From Marinoscillum pacificum (GTDB taxonomy: Bacteria; Bacteroidota; Bacteroidia; Cytophagales; Cyclobacteriaceae), in contig NZ_JAMZMJ010000001.1 of NCBI RefSeq assembly GCF_024714495.1, positions 1,426,001 through 1,490,000 of the forward strand: a stretch of DNA of 64,000 nucleotides, written 5' to 3'. Made by a program: the position numbers and the translations under genes. The notes beneath the pieces were generated by a model. It saw nothing but the letters and a program-made list of their open reading frames with translations, did not search any database and had not been told where the DNA came from. Below are positions 23,236 through 33,288 of this stretch, piece after piece. Position 1 is the stretch's first letter, and every line of letters starts with the position of its first letter.

Positions 23236-23751
23236 ATGAATTACATCTTAATCGCTTTCTTTGGAGGACTACTTTTCACATTTTCACCTTCTTCCTCGGA
23301 CTTAAAAAAGGAAATTGAATCTATTAAAAGTGATGCTGCAATAGAGATTGCAGAAGTAAAAGCAAAAGCAACTGATGAAATAAATGCTCATAGAAAAAGC
23401 ACCACTGATGATATTCAGCTTCTTTTCGATGAGGTTTTAGAAAAAAACAAAAAGCTTAATGAACTTGCTCAGTCAGAAATTGCGGCTAAAAGAAAAGAAC
23501 TGGATAAGTCAGATTATTCGGTTTACCAAAAAGATCAAATCATTAAAAAGGTAGTATACGAATTGCATCAATTAACAAAAGGCAATGAAAATGCCTATGA
23601 AACACAAATCAAAGGGAAAGAGAAATCACTCGAACTGCAGATTGGATCAATCGAGAAGTCAGCAGAGATGAAAATTCATTCCATTGAAACATTGGCCGAG
23701 GCTAAAATCAATCAGCTCGAAAAACAAATTAAAGAGACTGAAGCACATTAA
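23236..23751 (+). CDS. Exported coiled-coil protein
   Basis: 171 residues: a short signal or anchor segment (YILIAFFGGLLFTFS), then almost continuous charged alpha-helix with heptad periodicity (Ile/Leu/Ala spaced among Glu/Lys, for example EIAEVKAKATDEINAHRKS and EKSLELQIGSIEKSAEMKI). This looks like a periplasmic coiled-coil rod. It is the third gene of the sigma-factor operon and is followed by a strong terminator. No enzymatic motif is seen; function unknown. Confidence 0.65.
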   Translation: MNYILIAFFGGLLFTFSPSSSDLKKEIESIKSDAAIEIAEVKAKATDEINAHRKSTTDDIQLLFDEVLEKNKKLNELAQSEIAAKRKELDKSDYSVYQKDQIIKKVVYELHQLTKGNENAYETQIKGKEKSLELQIGSIEKSAEMKIHSIETLAEAKINQLEKQIKETEAH

Positions 23752-23770
23752 TGAAGCTGAAAAACCTAAC

Positions 23771-23809
23771 AAAAAGAGCCGATTCCCTAAATGGAAATCG
23801 GCTCTTTTT
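23771..23809. terminator. Strong bidirectional terminator
   Basis: Perfect 14-bp stem AAAAAGAGCCGATT/AATCGGCTCTTTTT with an 11-nt loop. It separates the sigma-factor operon from the convergent TonB-dependent receptor gene. Confidence 0.88.
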
Positions 23810-23811
23810 GT

Positions 23812-26031
23812 TTACCACTCAACTCTGTAAGCCAGAATTGGAATCAGACCGAGTTGATTCTGTACTTCCCACTGTCTAGTGAAACTATCATAGTACTGGT
23901 AAGCGAAGTTTTCAATGTTGGCCACATTCTGTAGATCCAGAGCAATTGAAGTGGTTCTATTTTCATGATAGCGCTTCCACACCACTCGTAAATCAAATCT
24001 TAAGTAATCCCGCTGTTGATAATAATCCTCAGGTCTTTGAACTAATAAGAAGCGACCTCCAGGATCTCCTATTGGCCCATTATAGGGACGATACCCTCCC
24101 TGATACATTCCTCTCAAATCAACCGATAGCCTTCTATTCTTTGACCCGCTAGTGAGATCCCATTCCTTACCTGCACTCACAGTTGCGCTATATCCTGTAT
24201 TGAAATAACTCTCATACACATCAATTTCCGAGTCATAAATGCTTGCGCCAACATTCATATAAGCCGTATTGGAAAAATCCTTAGTCATAACCACTGACAT
24301 TCCACCTGTAGTTGCTGTCTCCTTTTCATCTGACCCTGAATAATTTACATCAGGAAAGTAGTAGTAAAAAACTTCAGTATGTACTGTAAAATCCCTACTA
24401 CTTACATCATGTGATACAGTACCTCGGTAACTACTCATAAATGAATAATCCTCAGGATCATCAGACAAATACAATTCCCCATAAGCAGCTCCGAAATTAT
24501 AGTTATAAGGATTCAATAATTGCGAATACATACCTCCAGACAATGTTATACTTTGTGTTTTCCCTATTCCAACCGTAACACCAGCTCGAGGATCAACAAC
24601 CTGATCTCCATTAGTAAATGAAGCTGATGTACCAAGATATCCAGATACCTTCGAACTCAACTGGCCTTCGAGTCTTGCATAAGGTCGAGCTAGCCATTGT
24701 TGATAATTTGCCGATGGGTTGAATAGGATATTTGTAGTCGTCATCTGATACTCATACGTATAAAAATTCTGCATTACACCTACTTCAATCTGACCATTAC
24801 TGATACGCTGAACATTGGAAGCATTGAAACTGACGACCTGACGATTATTCAGCACATTATTTGTATAAAACTTATCATCACTATTGTCATAATTAGCTTG
24901 TGATCGTTCATTATCTGCTACACTATAGGCGATACTTAGATCTAATTGACCGCTACTGCGTCCTACTTTTAAAGCTGCTCCTGCAATACCGGTTTGATTG
25001 TTGTAGTATATGTCTTTTCTATCCTTTGCATTTTCGGACTCTTCAAATGATTTATGTGTAAAGTCATTGTAGCTCAACCCTCCTACACCAAACACTTTCA
25101 ATTCAGATCGCTCACCAAGAGGTGTAGACACATTAAATGATAAATCCTGAAAACCGATGCTTTCACCTCCAAAATCAACTCCCATACCGGCCAAAAGCCC
25201 TGTAAATGAATAGCGATAATTTGCTGCATATGTGGTTTTACCCCCTTGACGAAATGGTCCCTCAGTTGCAAAATCCAAACCTATCAACGAAGCCTGAGCG
25301 GTATATTGGCGATCCTGATCAGTACCCTTCTTCAGGTTCATGTTAAAAATCCCTCCAACACTATTGCCATTTCTGTTATCGAAAGTACTGTACAAGAACT
25401 CTGATTGATCTAGCATCTGCGCACTCAACATGTTTACCCCGCCACCAGTTGCAGTTGGTTGATCTAGAAATGTGCCTGCGTTGGACAAATGGTTCGGGTT
25501 TACAATCTCTACTCCTTCCAGCTTCCAAACATTGTAGCTTGGTGCTAATCCACGAACAGAGATTTCATTGTTTTGATCATTAGCAACTGCTACATCCGGA
25601 GAACTGGTAATCAATCTCGCTGGATCATAATAGGTAGCTGCAAAGCGATTGATTTGCTCCTCAGTTATCGTAATCTTACCCGGTTGAATGTATGGCTTAG
25701 CAGCACTAACAACCACTTCTTCCAGGTCGTAGCTTCTTTCTAAGTAAATGTCTTGATTGGTAACCTTACCCGTTTTTATCCAGACATCATTGATTTCTAC
25801 GGGCTGATAGCCCACATAGGAGACAATCAGATCAACTCGCCCAGGTTCCAACTCATTCAATGTATAGCGACCATTGGCATTCGTAATCACACCCGTGTTC
25901 GTACGAGCTATACCAACCGTGGCACCTACTAAAGGTTCATTACTGAGCTGATCAAAAACTCTCCCTGTTAACGTTTGAGCTTTTAACGCAACTGTACTAA
26001 TCAATGCGAGGATAACTATCCAATATTTCAT
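23812..26031 (-). CDS. TonB-dependent outer-membrane receptor
   Basis: A 739-residue outer-membrane transporter. It has a Sec signal (1-18, LKAQ), an N-terminal carboxypeptidase-like regulatory domain (LTGRVFDQLSNEPLVGATVGI... to about 105), a plug domain (EEVVVSAAKPYIQPG, then ITSSPDVAVANDQNNEISVRGL, VEGVEI-like loop and GGGVNMLSAQML), then a 22-strand-type barrel with many aromatic strand ends, closing with an aromatic-rich C-terminal strand (LIPILAYRVEW). No SusD partner is next to it, so it looks like a stand-alone siderophore, cofactor or oligosaccharide receptor. Its promoter region upstream (26032 on) is not distinctive. Confidence 0.92.
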   Translation of the reverse strand: MKYWIVILALISTVALKAQTLTGRVFDQLSNEPLVGATVGIARTNTGVITNANGRYTLNELEPGRVDLIVSYVGYQPVEINDVWIKTGKVTNQDIYLERSYDLEEVVVSAAKPYIQPGKITITEEQINRFAATYYDPARLITSSPDVAVANDQNNEISVRGLAPSYNVWKLEGVEIVNPNHLSNAGTFLDQPTATGGGVNMLSAQMLDQSEFLYSTFDNRNGNSVGGIFNMNLKKGTDQDRQYTAQASLIGLDFATEGPFRQGGKTTYAANYRYSFTGLLAGMGVDFGGESIGFQDLSFNVSTPLGERSELKVFGVGGLSYNDFTHKSFEESENAKDRKDIYYNNQTGIAGAALKVGRSSGQLDLSIAYSVADNERSQANYDNSDDKFYTNNVLNNRQVVSFNASNVQRISNGQIEVGVMQNFYTYEYQMTTTNILFNPSANYQQWLARPYARLEGQLSSKVSGYLGTSASFTNGDQVVDPRAGVTVGIGKTQSITLSGGMYSQLLNPYNYNFGAAYGELYLSDDPEDYSFMSSYRGTVSHDVSSRDFTVHTEVFYYYFPDVNYSGSDEKETATTGGMSVVMTKDFSNTAYMNVGASIYDSEIDVYESYFNTGYSATVSAGKEWDLTSGSKNRRLSVDLRGMYQGGYRPYNGPIGDPGGRFLLVQRPEDYYQQRDYLRFDLRVVWKRYHENRTTSIALDLQNVANIENFAYQYYDSFTRQWEVQNQLGLIPILAYRVEW

Positions 26032-26080
26032 ATACCTAATACTCGATTTGGACTATTTCTAAAGACACCTGATAAATAAA

Positions 26081-26124
26081 AAAGCTCTAATCAATCCTAT
26101 TTTTAATAGATCAATTAGAGCTTT
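26081..26124 (-). terminator. Terminator of the minus-strand sugar operon
   Basis: An 11-bp stem AAAGCTCTAAT/ATTAGAGCTTT followed, on the minus strand, by TTTTTTATTTATC. It lies 18 bases beyond the stop of the last operon gene (26142) and ends the long transcript from about 37.2 kb. Confidence 0.8.
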
Positions 26125-26141
26125 ATTAAGGACAAACAAAT

Positions 26142-27032
26142 TTATGCCAAAATCTTCTCTTTCAAGTTTTTATAAGAAGTTTCGATGCTTTTAAATGGAT
26201 CATCAGACATGTCTTGCTCAACGAAATAATGCTTCATTCCAGACACATCTTTAGCCGCAAAAATTGATTTGTAATCAATAGTACCCTCTCCTACTTCTGC
26301 AAAGCCTTGCTCTGGAGTGTTGGCCATATCTTTCACATGCCATAGCGGCACACGACCTTCAAATCTTTTGAATTGCTCAATCGGATCATTACCAGACTTG
26401 GTCACCCAGTATAAATCCAATTCAAATTTTACAAGATCTGCATCCGTCTCTGAAGACAAGATATCCATACCTGTAACGCCATCTCCCAAATCGAAGAATT
26501 CAAAATCATGGTTATGGTAACAAACTTGTATTCCTGCTTTTTTAGCAGCTTCACCTGCCTTATTTAAAGTTTCTGCCACTTGTTTATAGGTCTCTGCATT
26601 ACGCATATCTTCCGGTAACCATGGCCATACCGCGAACTTTTGGTCTACAGCATTCATATATTCCAATGCAGCATCCCAGTTGTCACTAAATGTAGGTGGA
26701 TTGATATGTCCACTTACCATCTTTAAACCTAAGTCTTTACAAACTTTAGACATTTCAGCCGCATCCAATCCAAAGACCGTATTACCATCAAAACCAAATG
26801 GCTCTATTTTTTTATACCCAATCTTAGCAACACGCTCCAAGGTACCTTTTGGATCCTTAGCCATAGCATCTCTTAGAGTGAATAAACCAACACCAATTTC
26901 TGGTTCTGCCACAGCAGCCGCAGCCTGTGCAGTTTCTTTTCCTCCTTTTGTCATGCAAGAAGGCATGATCATTACAGCCGCAGAAGCCACAGCAGTGGTT
27001 CTTAAAAAGTTTCTTCGGTTATTATTTTTCAT
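26142..27032 (-). CDS. Tat-exported sugar phosphate isomerase/epimerase-like TIM barrel
   Basis: A 296-residue xylose-isomerase-like TIM-barrel (AP endonuclease 2 family) protein. It has a twin-arginine signal (NNRRNFLRTTAVASAA) that ends near MPSCMTK and may also be lipidated. Barrel and metal-site motifs include YKKIEPFGFDG, MVSGHINPPTF, GIQVCYHNHDFEF (metal-binding His/Glu), FELDLYWVTKSG and LWHVKDMANTP and a C-terminal HYFVEQD. Relatives act on keto-sugars, inosose or hydroxypyruvate. The Tat signal places it in the periplasm, together with the large dehydrogenase-like proteins encoded upstream; its start overlaps the preceding gene by four bases. Confidence 0.88.
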   Translation of the reverse strand: MKNNNRRNFLRTTAVASAAVMIMPSCMTKGGKETAQAAAAVAEPEIGVGLFTLRDAMAKDPKGTLERVAKIGYKKIEPFGFDGNTVFGLDAAEMSKVCKDLGLKMVSGHINPPTFSDNWDAALEYMNAVDQKFAVWPWLPEDMRNAETYKQVAETLNKAGEAAKKAGIQVCYHNHDFEFFDLGDGVTGMDILSSETDADLVKFELDLYWVTKSGNDPIEQFKRFEGRVPLWHVKDMANTPEQGFAEVGEGTIDYKSIFAAKDVSGMKHYFVEQDMSDDPFKSIETSYKNLKEKILA

Positions 27033-29629
27033 AAAGCATCAGTTTTAGGTATAAATTCTATGTTTTGAATCATGATCAGTTGGTTCTTCTCTTCCGGGTT
27101 CAAGAAGACAAAACACACATCAGAAACTCCTTCAGTTTGGGTAAGGTCTACTCTATAAGAAGTCCCAGAAGTAGCCGATGGGTAAATCTTAGCACGTCCA
27201 ATTTCTTTACCTTTTTCATCGCCTAATCTAATGGAAACATCTGCTCCTCTTAGATCCTTGCGATAGGTCAAATTGATTGCAGCAATATCTGTCAAATCTA
27301 TATCATTAAAGCGCACCCAGGAGTTGTGGTAAATGCTATTGATCACTCCATTTCTTGCTTGTATTTCATAAGAATCATCAAACTGATCACCAGAAATGAC
27401 ATTGTATCTTAACCATGCTTCACCAGATTGTTTGATAGGTTTCAATGATCCTTTACCCTGATCTTCATAGGCAGCTGAGAACAAGTATTTTCCACCGTCC
27501 TTAGTTGTCTGGTATGTTCCAGCTAATGGGAATTTACTGTTTTGACCTAGAGATAGAATGTAATCCACAATTCGCTCCGCATCTTCAATCGTCAAGTCTG
27601 GGTGTGCCGACATAGCTTGTTCGCCCCATACTCCTCCACCTCCACTGATGATCTTACGTGACAGGTAATTCACGGCATTTTGATCATTTCTGTAACGGTT
27701 AGCAACCTCCGTATATGATGGCCCTATGGAAGGACCCTCCATTTTGTGACACGACTTACAATCCAAACCATCAATCAACGCCTGTCCATTGCTCACGGCA
27801 GTTTGGTGACCTAACGCTTCCGCCATATCACTGCTCTGATAATGCGCAATATCAAATTCGATTTTGCTCCTATCGATACCAGCAGCCAATTGATCATCTT
27901 CCAAATCAGCCACTTTCACCTCATATGCTACGTTTCTTCCATCCCAGAAGAAGGAACTATTTCCAGCAATGACTACCTGAACACTTGGAGGTTCATTACC
28001 AACTTCAACCACAAATTGCTTTTTCACTGTATTGCGACCATCAGAAAGTAACAACTCAGGGTAATAAACGCCTTCTTTATCAAAAGTCATCGTAAATGCA
28101 GAATCTGTATACACTTCTCCTGCTACCAACCATTTATAGGTCAGGTTATCTCCATCATAATCCAAAGATTGTGATGCATCAAAGCTTACTTCAAACGGAG
28201 CTGCACCTCTAGTAGCTGAAAGGGTCGCTTTTAATACAGGAGGTCTGTTTCCTTTTATGAAGTTGATTCTAGATAGTCTTGCATTTTCATTTTGGGTAAA
28301 CCAACCAGTACCATACTCGATCATGTATAGTTGACCATCAGGACCAAATTCCATATCAATAATGTTATTGAATTCGGTATTAGGCATGAACTGGTACCAA
28401 TCAATCGGATTACCCTCCTCATCCAATTCCAGGAAGAAAATGTACCCACGCATCCAGTCATAGTAGATTACACGACCATCAAAATAAGATGGAAACTCAT
28501 TGCGAGCATCATATTCGTCGGAATAATAAACAGGACCAGCCATCGCATTTCTGCCACCAGTCTTTAGCTGAGGAAACTTCTCATAACTTGCATATGGATA
28601 GTAAATCTTAGCAGGATTTGCCGGAGGCAATTCTTGCAATCCAGTATTGTTGGGAGAGTTGTTGATCGGTTTTTCAGGGTCATAAGCGGCACCTCCAGTA
28701 TTGTTCGCAAAATCCCACTCATTGTAAGCATAATTATCACCTACAAACAATGGCCAGCCAAAATAACCTGGCTTGATAGCTACGTTGAACTCATCATGAC
28801 CTCTTGGGCCTCTTCCTTCCTGATTGTTACTCGCATCTGGACCAACATCACCCCAAAACAACCAACCACGCTTAGAGTCAATTGAAATCCTATATGGATT
28901 ACGACAACCCATTACATAAATCTCCGGTCGTGTTTTTGGATCATCATCAACAAACAGGTTTCCTTCTGGAATGGTATAGGTCCCATCGGGCTCTGGTTTA
29001 ATTCTTAAGATTTTACCTCTCAAGTCATTGGTATTCGAACTGGAACGCTGTGCATCCCACGCCTCTCTACCTGGCGTTTCGTCCGATGGAGAGTAACCAT
29101 TAGATGCAAAAGGATTGGTGTTATCTCCTGTAGACAAGTACAACAATCCATCACCACCAAACTGGATTGAACCTCCTGTGTGACAACACTCTTCACGCTG
29201 AACAGGCACTTCCAGGATTACCACTTCATTTTTTAAGCCATTAGGCGTATAAGTAAAGCGAGACAGTCTGTTGATAGGATCTGCACCTACCGGAGAATAG
29301 TAAAAATAGATCCAGTCATTTTGTGCAAACTCAGGATCCAATGCCATTCCCATCAAACCATCTTCCCTTTCAAAGAACACTGGGATAGAATCATAATTGG
29401 ACAATTGCTCTGAAGAGAGATCATATTGCTTGATCCCTCCTCTTCGCTGTGTAAAGAGAATTTTATTCTTAGGCAAAACCACCAACTCTGTAGGCTCATA
29501 CAGATTGGAAGCAAATACCTCTTTGATAAATCGTGTCTCTTCTGGAGGAGTCTGCTCCTCTTCATGATGTTCCGTACTGCAGCCGAACCCTATCAACCCA
29601 ACCAGTACTCCCAGTGCTAATTTCCTCAC
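27029..29629 (-). CDS. PQQ-type sugar dehydrogenase fused to PKD, cytochrome c and C-terminal carbohydrate-binding-like domain
   Basis: An 866-residue lipoprotein (lipobox GFGCS) starting with GTG directly against the preceding stop codon. Domains: glucose/sorbosone-dehydrogenase six-blade propeller (about 35-460; EPTELVVLPKNKILFTQR, GGSIQFGGDGLLYLSTGDN, GHDEFN, FGPDGQLYMIEYG), PKD domain (about 475-545; APFEVSFDASQSLDYDGD), class I cytochrome c (about 600-695; CKSCH haem site, Met in QAMSAHPDL as axial ligand), and a CBM6-like beta domain (705-860). It probably oxidises a sugar or glycoside in the periplasm and passes electrons to its own haem. Overlaps the TIM-barrel gene by four bases. Confidence 0.9.
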   Translation of the reverse strand: MRKLALGVLVGLIGFGCSTEHHEEEQTPPEETRFIKEVFASNLYEPTELVVLPKNKILFTQRRGGIKQYDLSSEQLSNYDSIPVFFEREDGLMGMALDPEFAQNDWIYFYYSPVGADPINRLSRFTYTPNGLKNEVVILEVPVQREECCHTGGSIQFGGDGLLYLSTGDNTNPFASNGYSPSDETPGREAWDAQRSSSNTNDLRGKILRIKPEPDGTYTIPEGNLFVDDDPKTRPEIYVMGCRNPYRISIDSKRGWLFWGDVGPDASNNQEGRGPRGHDEFNVAIKPGYFGWPLFVGDNYAYNEWDFANNTGGAAYDPEKPINNSPNNTGLQELPPANPAKIYYPYASYEKFPQLKTGGRNAMAGPVYYSDEYDARNEFPSYFDGRVIYYDWMRGYIFFLELDEEGNPIDWYQFMPNTEFNNIIDMEFGPDGQLYMIEYGTGWFTQNENARLSRINFIKGNRPPVLKATLSATRGAAPFEVSFDASQSLDYDGDNLTYKWLVAGEVYTDSAFTMTFDKEGVYYPELLLSDGRNTVKKQFVVEVGNEPPSVQVVIAGNSSFFWDGRNVAYEVKVADLEDDQLAAGIDRSKIEFDIAHYQSSDMAEALGHQTAVSNGQALIDGLDCKSCHKMEGPSIGPSYTEVANRYRNDQNAVNYLSRKIISGGGGVWGEQAMSAHPDLTIEDAERIVDYILSLGQNSKFPLAGTYQTTKDGGKYLFSAAYEDQGKGSLKPIKQSGEAWLRYNVISGDQFDDSYEIQARNGVINSIYHNSWVRFNDIDLTDIAAINLTYRKDLRGADVSIRLGDEKGKEIGRAKIYPSATSGTSYRVDLTQTEGVSDVCFVFLNPEEKNQLIMIQNIEFIPKTDAL

Positions 29630-32600
29630 TTATAGTTCGCGTATTTTTATATTTCTGAATGATACTTTGTCGCCATGATCTTGAAGAACAATCTGTCCTT
29701 CTTTAGCTGTACCAAAGTCTTTCATATCCTTAAATTTACTTCCAGCGACCATGTTTTTCCAGTCGTCAGTCCACAGGTCGTATTCCACTACCAGATAACC
29801 GTTTAACCAGTGCTGAACATGACCATCTTTCACTCTTAAAATGGTACTGTTCCACTCTTCCGCTGGATTAACTGTCACAAATTTGGTAGCAATCATATCA
29901 TACAAATCTCCTGATCTGTGCTTCTCGATTTGACCATCAGGATGTCTTGGATTGTCCAGGAACTGATATTCAGGACCTGTCAACCAAGGATAAGCAAAGT
30001 CCTCACCTTCTTTCACCTGGTAAATCAAACCACTGTTACCTCCTTTTGACATTTTCCAATCAATTAGCAACTCATAGTCCTTGTATGGCTTATCAGTGAT
30101 TACCGCATCACCACCATCACCAGCAGCTTTCGGATCAAATACCAGCTCACCATTCTTCGCTTTCCACTTGCTACTCAATGTTTCTTTATTGAAGTTTCTG
30201 ATGCCTTCGCTAGACTTACCGTCGAACAATAACTTATAACCTGCAGCTTTCTCCGCTTCCGTCAGTGTGTTATTCGGCACTTCATAAGTTTGAATGTTTA
30301 CAGGATCATTTTCAGGAATACTAGACAAAGTATACCAGGCTTCAGTTGTCCAAAGCTCATGATCTTCAGCACTTACGAATGGACGCTTTACACGGAAGTA
30401 AACCATATGTTTCTCTTTCAAACCATCTAGTTTGAATGCTACTGTTTTTCTGTCAGCTGACAGAGAAAACTCTTTAGGAGTCATGGTCTCTAATCCAAGT
30501 TTTGGTCCACCGTATTCAGCAGTTGGCTTGAAATAGAACTGCTCAATTTGGAAGTTATCCGGTGAAATAACCTGGCCTTCTTTGATTGGCTCAGTGAACT
30601 CAATTTCGAATCCATCAGATTTAGCTTTCACTTTCAGCATTTCAAAAGTGGACTTACCATTGTAAACCATTCTCTGAAGTCCGTAATGCAGTTTACCAGT
30701 CTGACCCCAGTTTCCTGAAACTCCGATACCTCCTACTAAAAGAGATCCATCAGGAGCCCAAGCCAAACGGTTAACACCAGCTTCAATACCTTGAGAGAAT
30801 CTGAACACAGCTCCTTGATAGTTGCCATCTACTTTCTCTACATAAACTCTTTTCACACCACCATGAGTTACTTCACAGTGAATCATTTGTCCTGCGTATG
30901 GACCTTTGTCCATGTACAATGGAGTACTTGGCGAGTTACCAATTTCGTCTTGTGGCAACCAAACAACTGGCTCATCCTGAACCATACCTTCCGTACCCTC
31001 AAAATCAACTGATCTGGAACCATACCATGCTCCTTCTCTTACGTGATTGATTTTAGAAGCAGGCAACCAATCACCCTGGTTATCAGCAACAAAGATCTCA
31101 CCATCAACTCCAATACCGATACCATTCGGTGTTCTAAGACCAGATGCAATCAACTGAACTTCACCAGTCTCTTTAGATACTTTTAGGATCTTACCTCTGT
31201 CTTTAGGTTGAGGGTTAGCCGAAGCACCACCAGGAAGGATATCTGTTGCTAAAGCACCATAGAAATACCCATCCTTATATACCAACCCGAAGGCAAACTC
31301 ATGGAAGTTTGATGACACAGTCCAGTCATCAGCGATTGTCTGATATTCATCAATAATACCATCACCATCATTATCAACCAACTTGGTAAGCTCTTGCTTT
31401 TGTAACACATAGATATCGCCATCAACTACTTTGATACCTAAAGGCTCAGCCAAACCTGAAGCAATACGCTTCACTGTAATCTGAGATGGGTCTTCCGAAC
31501 GGAAATTCTCAACCAAATATACCGGACCTAGTGAGTCCCAGGTACAAACTAACATTTGATCTTCACTCAAGAAATCAATTCCTCCAACCCTAGGCTTGAA
31601 GTCATCTGGTCTTGCCTGGAACAAATCAAACGATGGATGTACTCCATCCAACCACTTACGATCACCAGGAATAGATTTCACCAATTTCTCTGAAGCGATG
31701 TAAGGTTTTACTTCTTTGTAATCTTCTGGAGAAACTGACAGATATTCCGTGGGAACTACCTCAAAGTTTCCTAAATCTTTATTGAACCACTGGAAGGAGA
31801 TCACTCCATCAGCGCTTGCTTGCCAGTAATGAATTTCTAAATCATGCTTTCCTTCTTTCAGATACACCTCACCATCACGAGCTCTTGTACCATGAAGACC
31901 GCCATTATCGATGATCTCATCGCCATCTACATACACTTTGCTACCATCATCAGACCAAACTCTGAAACTGTAGCTAGCCGTTTTAGGGATGTTGATAGAT
32001 CCTTTCACGATCATACCAAAGTGCTCTGTACGCTCTCCAAAGGCGCTTCTGTTACGAATATGTAATTGTGGAATGATCGCTCCTTTGAATGGTGCCTCAT
32101 CCTGCAATACTTTAAAGTTAGGTGAGTCACCAGAGTATAAATACAGGTAAGCAGCTAGACCTTCCGTTTCCTGTGTGATCTTCTGTACATCATCATTGAA
32201 ACCTGGAGTCACTGTTTTTACACCTAAGTGCCATGCATTTTCCTCAGACTCTTCATTGTCATCCAAAGACAAAATGTAACGTACCATGCTTGCAGCGTCT
32301 TCTTCAGACAAACCAGCATGTGGAGACATCATTGCCTCACCCCAAACGCCATTTCCTCCTTTGATGATCTTACCAGACAAAAGAGCTACCGACTCATCAC
32401 TGTCGCTATACTTTCTAGCTACAGCGATATAAGCTGGACCTACTGTTTTCACTTCTTCATTGTGACAAGACTTACAGTCGCTGCGCTCAATCAACTGAGC
32501 ACCAGCAGGAACAGCAACTTCCCCTTCACCTTCCGTTGAAGCACTTGCAGTTGGCTGATCAAACCCTTCATGGAAATAGGCTTTCAATTCAGTAGAGCCA

Positions 32601-33256
32601 CCATTTTTCAAAAGCAACTTACCAGTCACTTTCTTCACTGAACCACCTGTATACTCTACATCTTCTGTATTGGAAACGTCAAATTGAGCATTGGTAATGA
32701 TATCTCTTTCATTAGCTAATGAAGAAACTGTAGTATTTAACCCAACCGTATAATCACCGGCATTTTCGATATCAAACTTTCTAAAAAGACCGTTTTGCTT
32801 ACCACGCTTGATTGCTTCTGGTGTTTCGAAAACCTTAATTTTCTGATCTCCAGCAGTCAATTCGTACATAAACTGAACCTGGCCATCAACTATTCTGTGA
32901 CCTTTGTACTGCTGCTCAGCTTTAACTTCTTTTCCATCCTTTACCAGGAACCACTCATTATCATCTGCATCATCGGTGTAGTAAGCATAGCCTTTACTAG
33001 TTGGCTGAGGACCATGTACTGTTGTGTACACCGCACCATCAAAATTTACACCACCTTTCCAGGCTTTGTACAATGAAGAAGTACGTGCATCATATGACAC
33101 CCAAACTTCGTCATTCAAGGCAGCTGTCACCATTCTTGGTCGCTCATCGAGCACGGACCTGAATACCCAGGCCTCAATTGGTCGTTCTACCTTTTGCTCT
33201 TCTTTACAGGCACCAAGTCCCAGAGCAGCTAATCCTATAAATAAAAACTTCCTCAT
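29630..33256 (-). CDS. Multidomain lipoprotein: cytochrome c, PA14, propeller dehydrogenase and DUF1080
   Basis: A 1208-residue lipoprotein (LGLGAC). In order: an N-terminal beta region (30-235), cytochrome c (about 240-335; CKSCH, then SPHAGLSEEDAASMVRYIL), a PA14-like carbohydrate-binding domain (350-510; FRVWSDDGSKVYVDGDEII), a PQQ/NHL-type beta propeller (about 535-870; RVGGIDFLSEDQMLVCTWD, GLRTPNGIGIGVDGEIFVAD), an Ig-like spacer, and DUF1080 (about 1010-1208; GYKLLFDGKSSEG, GNSGLIYQV, ILRVKDGHVQHWLNG). DUF1080 proteins are known as 3-keto-disaccharide/glycoside hydrolases or lyases. Oxidation and cleavage of a glycoside could thus be united in one chain. Start ATG at 33256; the next gene's start abuts its stop. 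Confidence 0.88.
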   Translation of the reverse strand: MRKFLFIGLAALGLGACKEEQKVERPIEAWVFRSVLDERPRMVTAALNDEVWVSYDARTSSLYKAWKGGVNFDGAVYTTVHGPQPTSKGYAYYTDDADDNEWFLVKDGKEVKAEQQYKGHRIVDGQVQFMYELTAGDQKIKVFETPEAIKRGKQNGLFRKFDIENAGDYTVGLNTTVSSLANERDIITNAQFDVSNTEDVEYTGGSVKKVTGKLLLKNGGSTELKAYFHEGFDQPTASASTEGEGEVAVPAGAQLIERSDCKSCHNEEVKTVGPAYIAVARKYSDSDESVALLSGKIIKGGNGVWGEAMMSPHAGLSEEDAASMVRYILSLDDNEESEENAWHLGVKTVTPGFNDDVQKITQETEGLAAYLYLYSGDSPNFKVLQDEAPFKGAIIPQLHIRNRSAFGERTEHFGMIVKGSINIPKTASYSFRVWSDDGSKVYVDGDEIIDNGGLHGTRARDGEVYLKEGKHDLEIHYWQASADGVISFQWFNKDLGNFEVVPTEYLSVSPEDYKEVKPYIASEKLVKSIPGDRKWLDGVHPSFDLFQARPDDFKPRVGGIDFLSEDQMLVCTWDSLGPVYLVENFRSEDPSQITVKRIASGLAEPLGIKVVDGDIYVLQKQELTKLVDNDGDGIIDEYQTIADDWTVSSNFHEFAFGLVYKDGYFYGALATDILPGGASANPQPKDRGKILKVSKETGEVQLIASGLRTPNGIGIGVDGEIFVADNQGDWLPASKINHVREGAWYGSRSVDFEGTEGMVQDEPVVWLPQDEIGNSPSTPLYMDKGPYAGQMIHCEVTHGGVKRVYVEKVDGNYQGAVFRFSQGIEAGVNRLAWAPDGSLLVGGIGVSGNWGQTGKLHYGLQRMVYNGKSTFEMLKVKAKSDGFEIEFTEPIKEGQVISPDNFQIEQFYFKPTAEYGGPKLGLETMTPKEFSLSADRKTVAFKLDGLKEKHMVYFRVKRPFVSAEDHELWTTEAWYTLSSIPENDPVNIQTYEVPNNTLTEAEKAAGYKLLFDGKSSEGIRNFNKETLSSKWKAKNGELVFDPKAAGDGGDAVITDKPYKDYELLIDWKMSKGGNSGLIYQVKEGEDFAYPWLTGPEYQFLDNPRHPDGQIEKHRSGDLYDMIATKFVTVNPAEEWNSTILRVKDGHVQHWLNGYLVVEYDLWTDDWKNMVAGSKFKDMKDFGTAKEGQIVLQDHGDKVSFRNIKIREL

Positions 33257-33288
33257 TCTTTACTTCTTGTACTTACTACTTATTCGGT

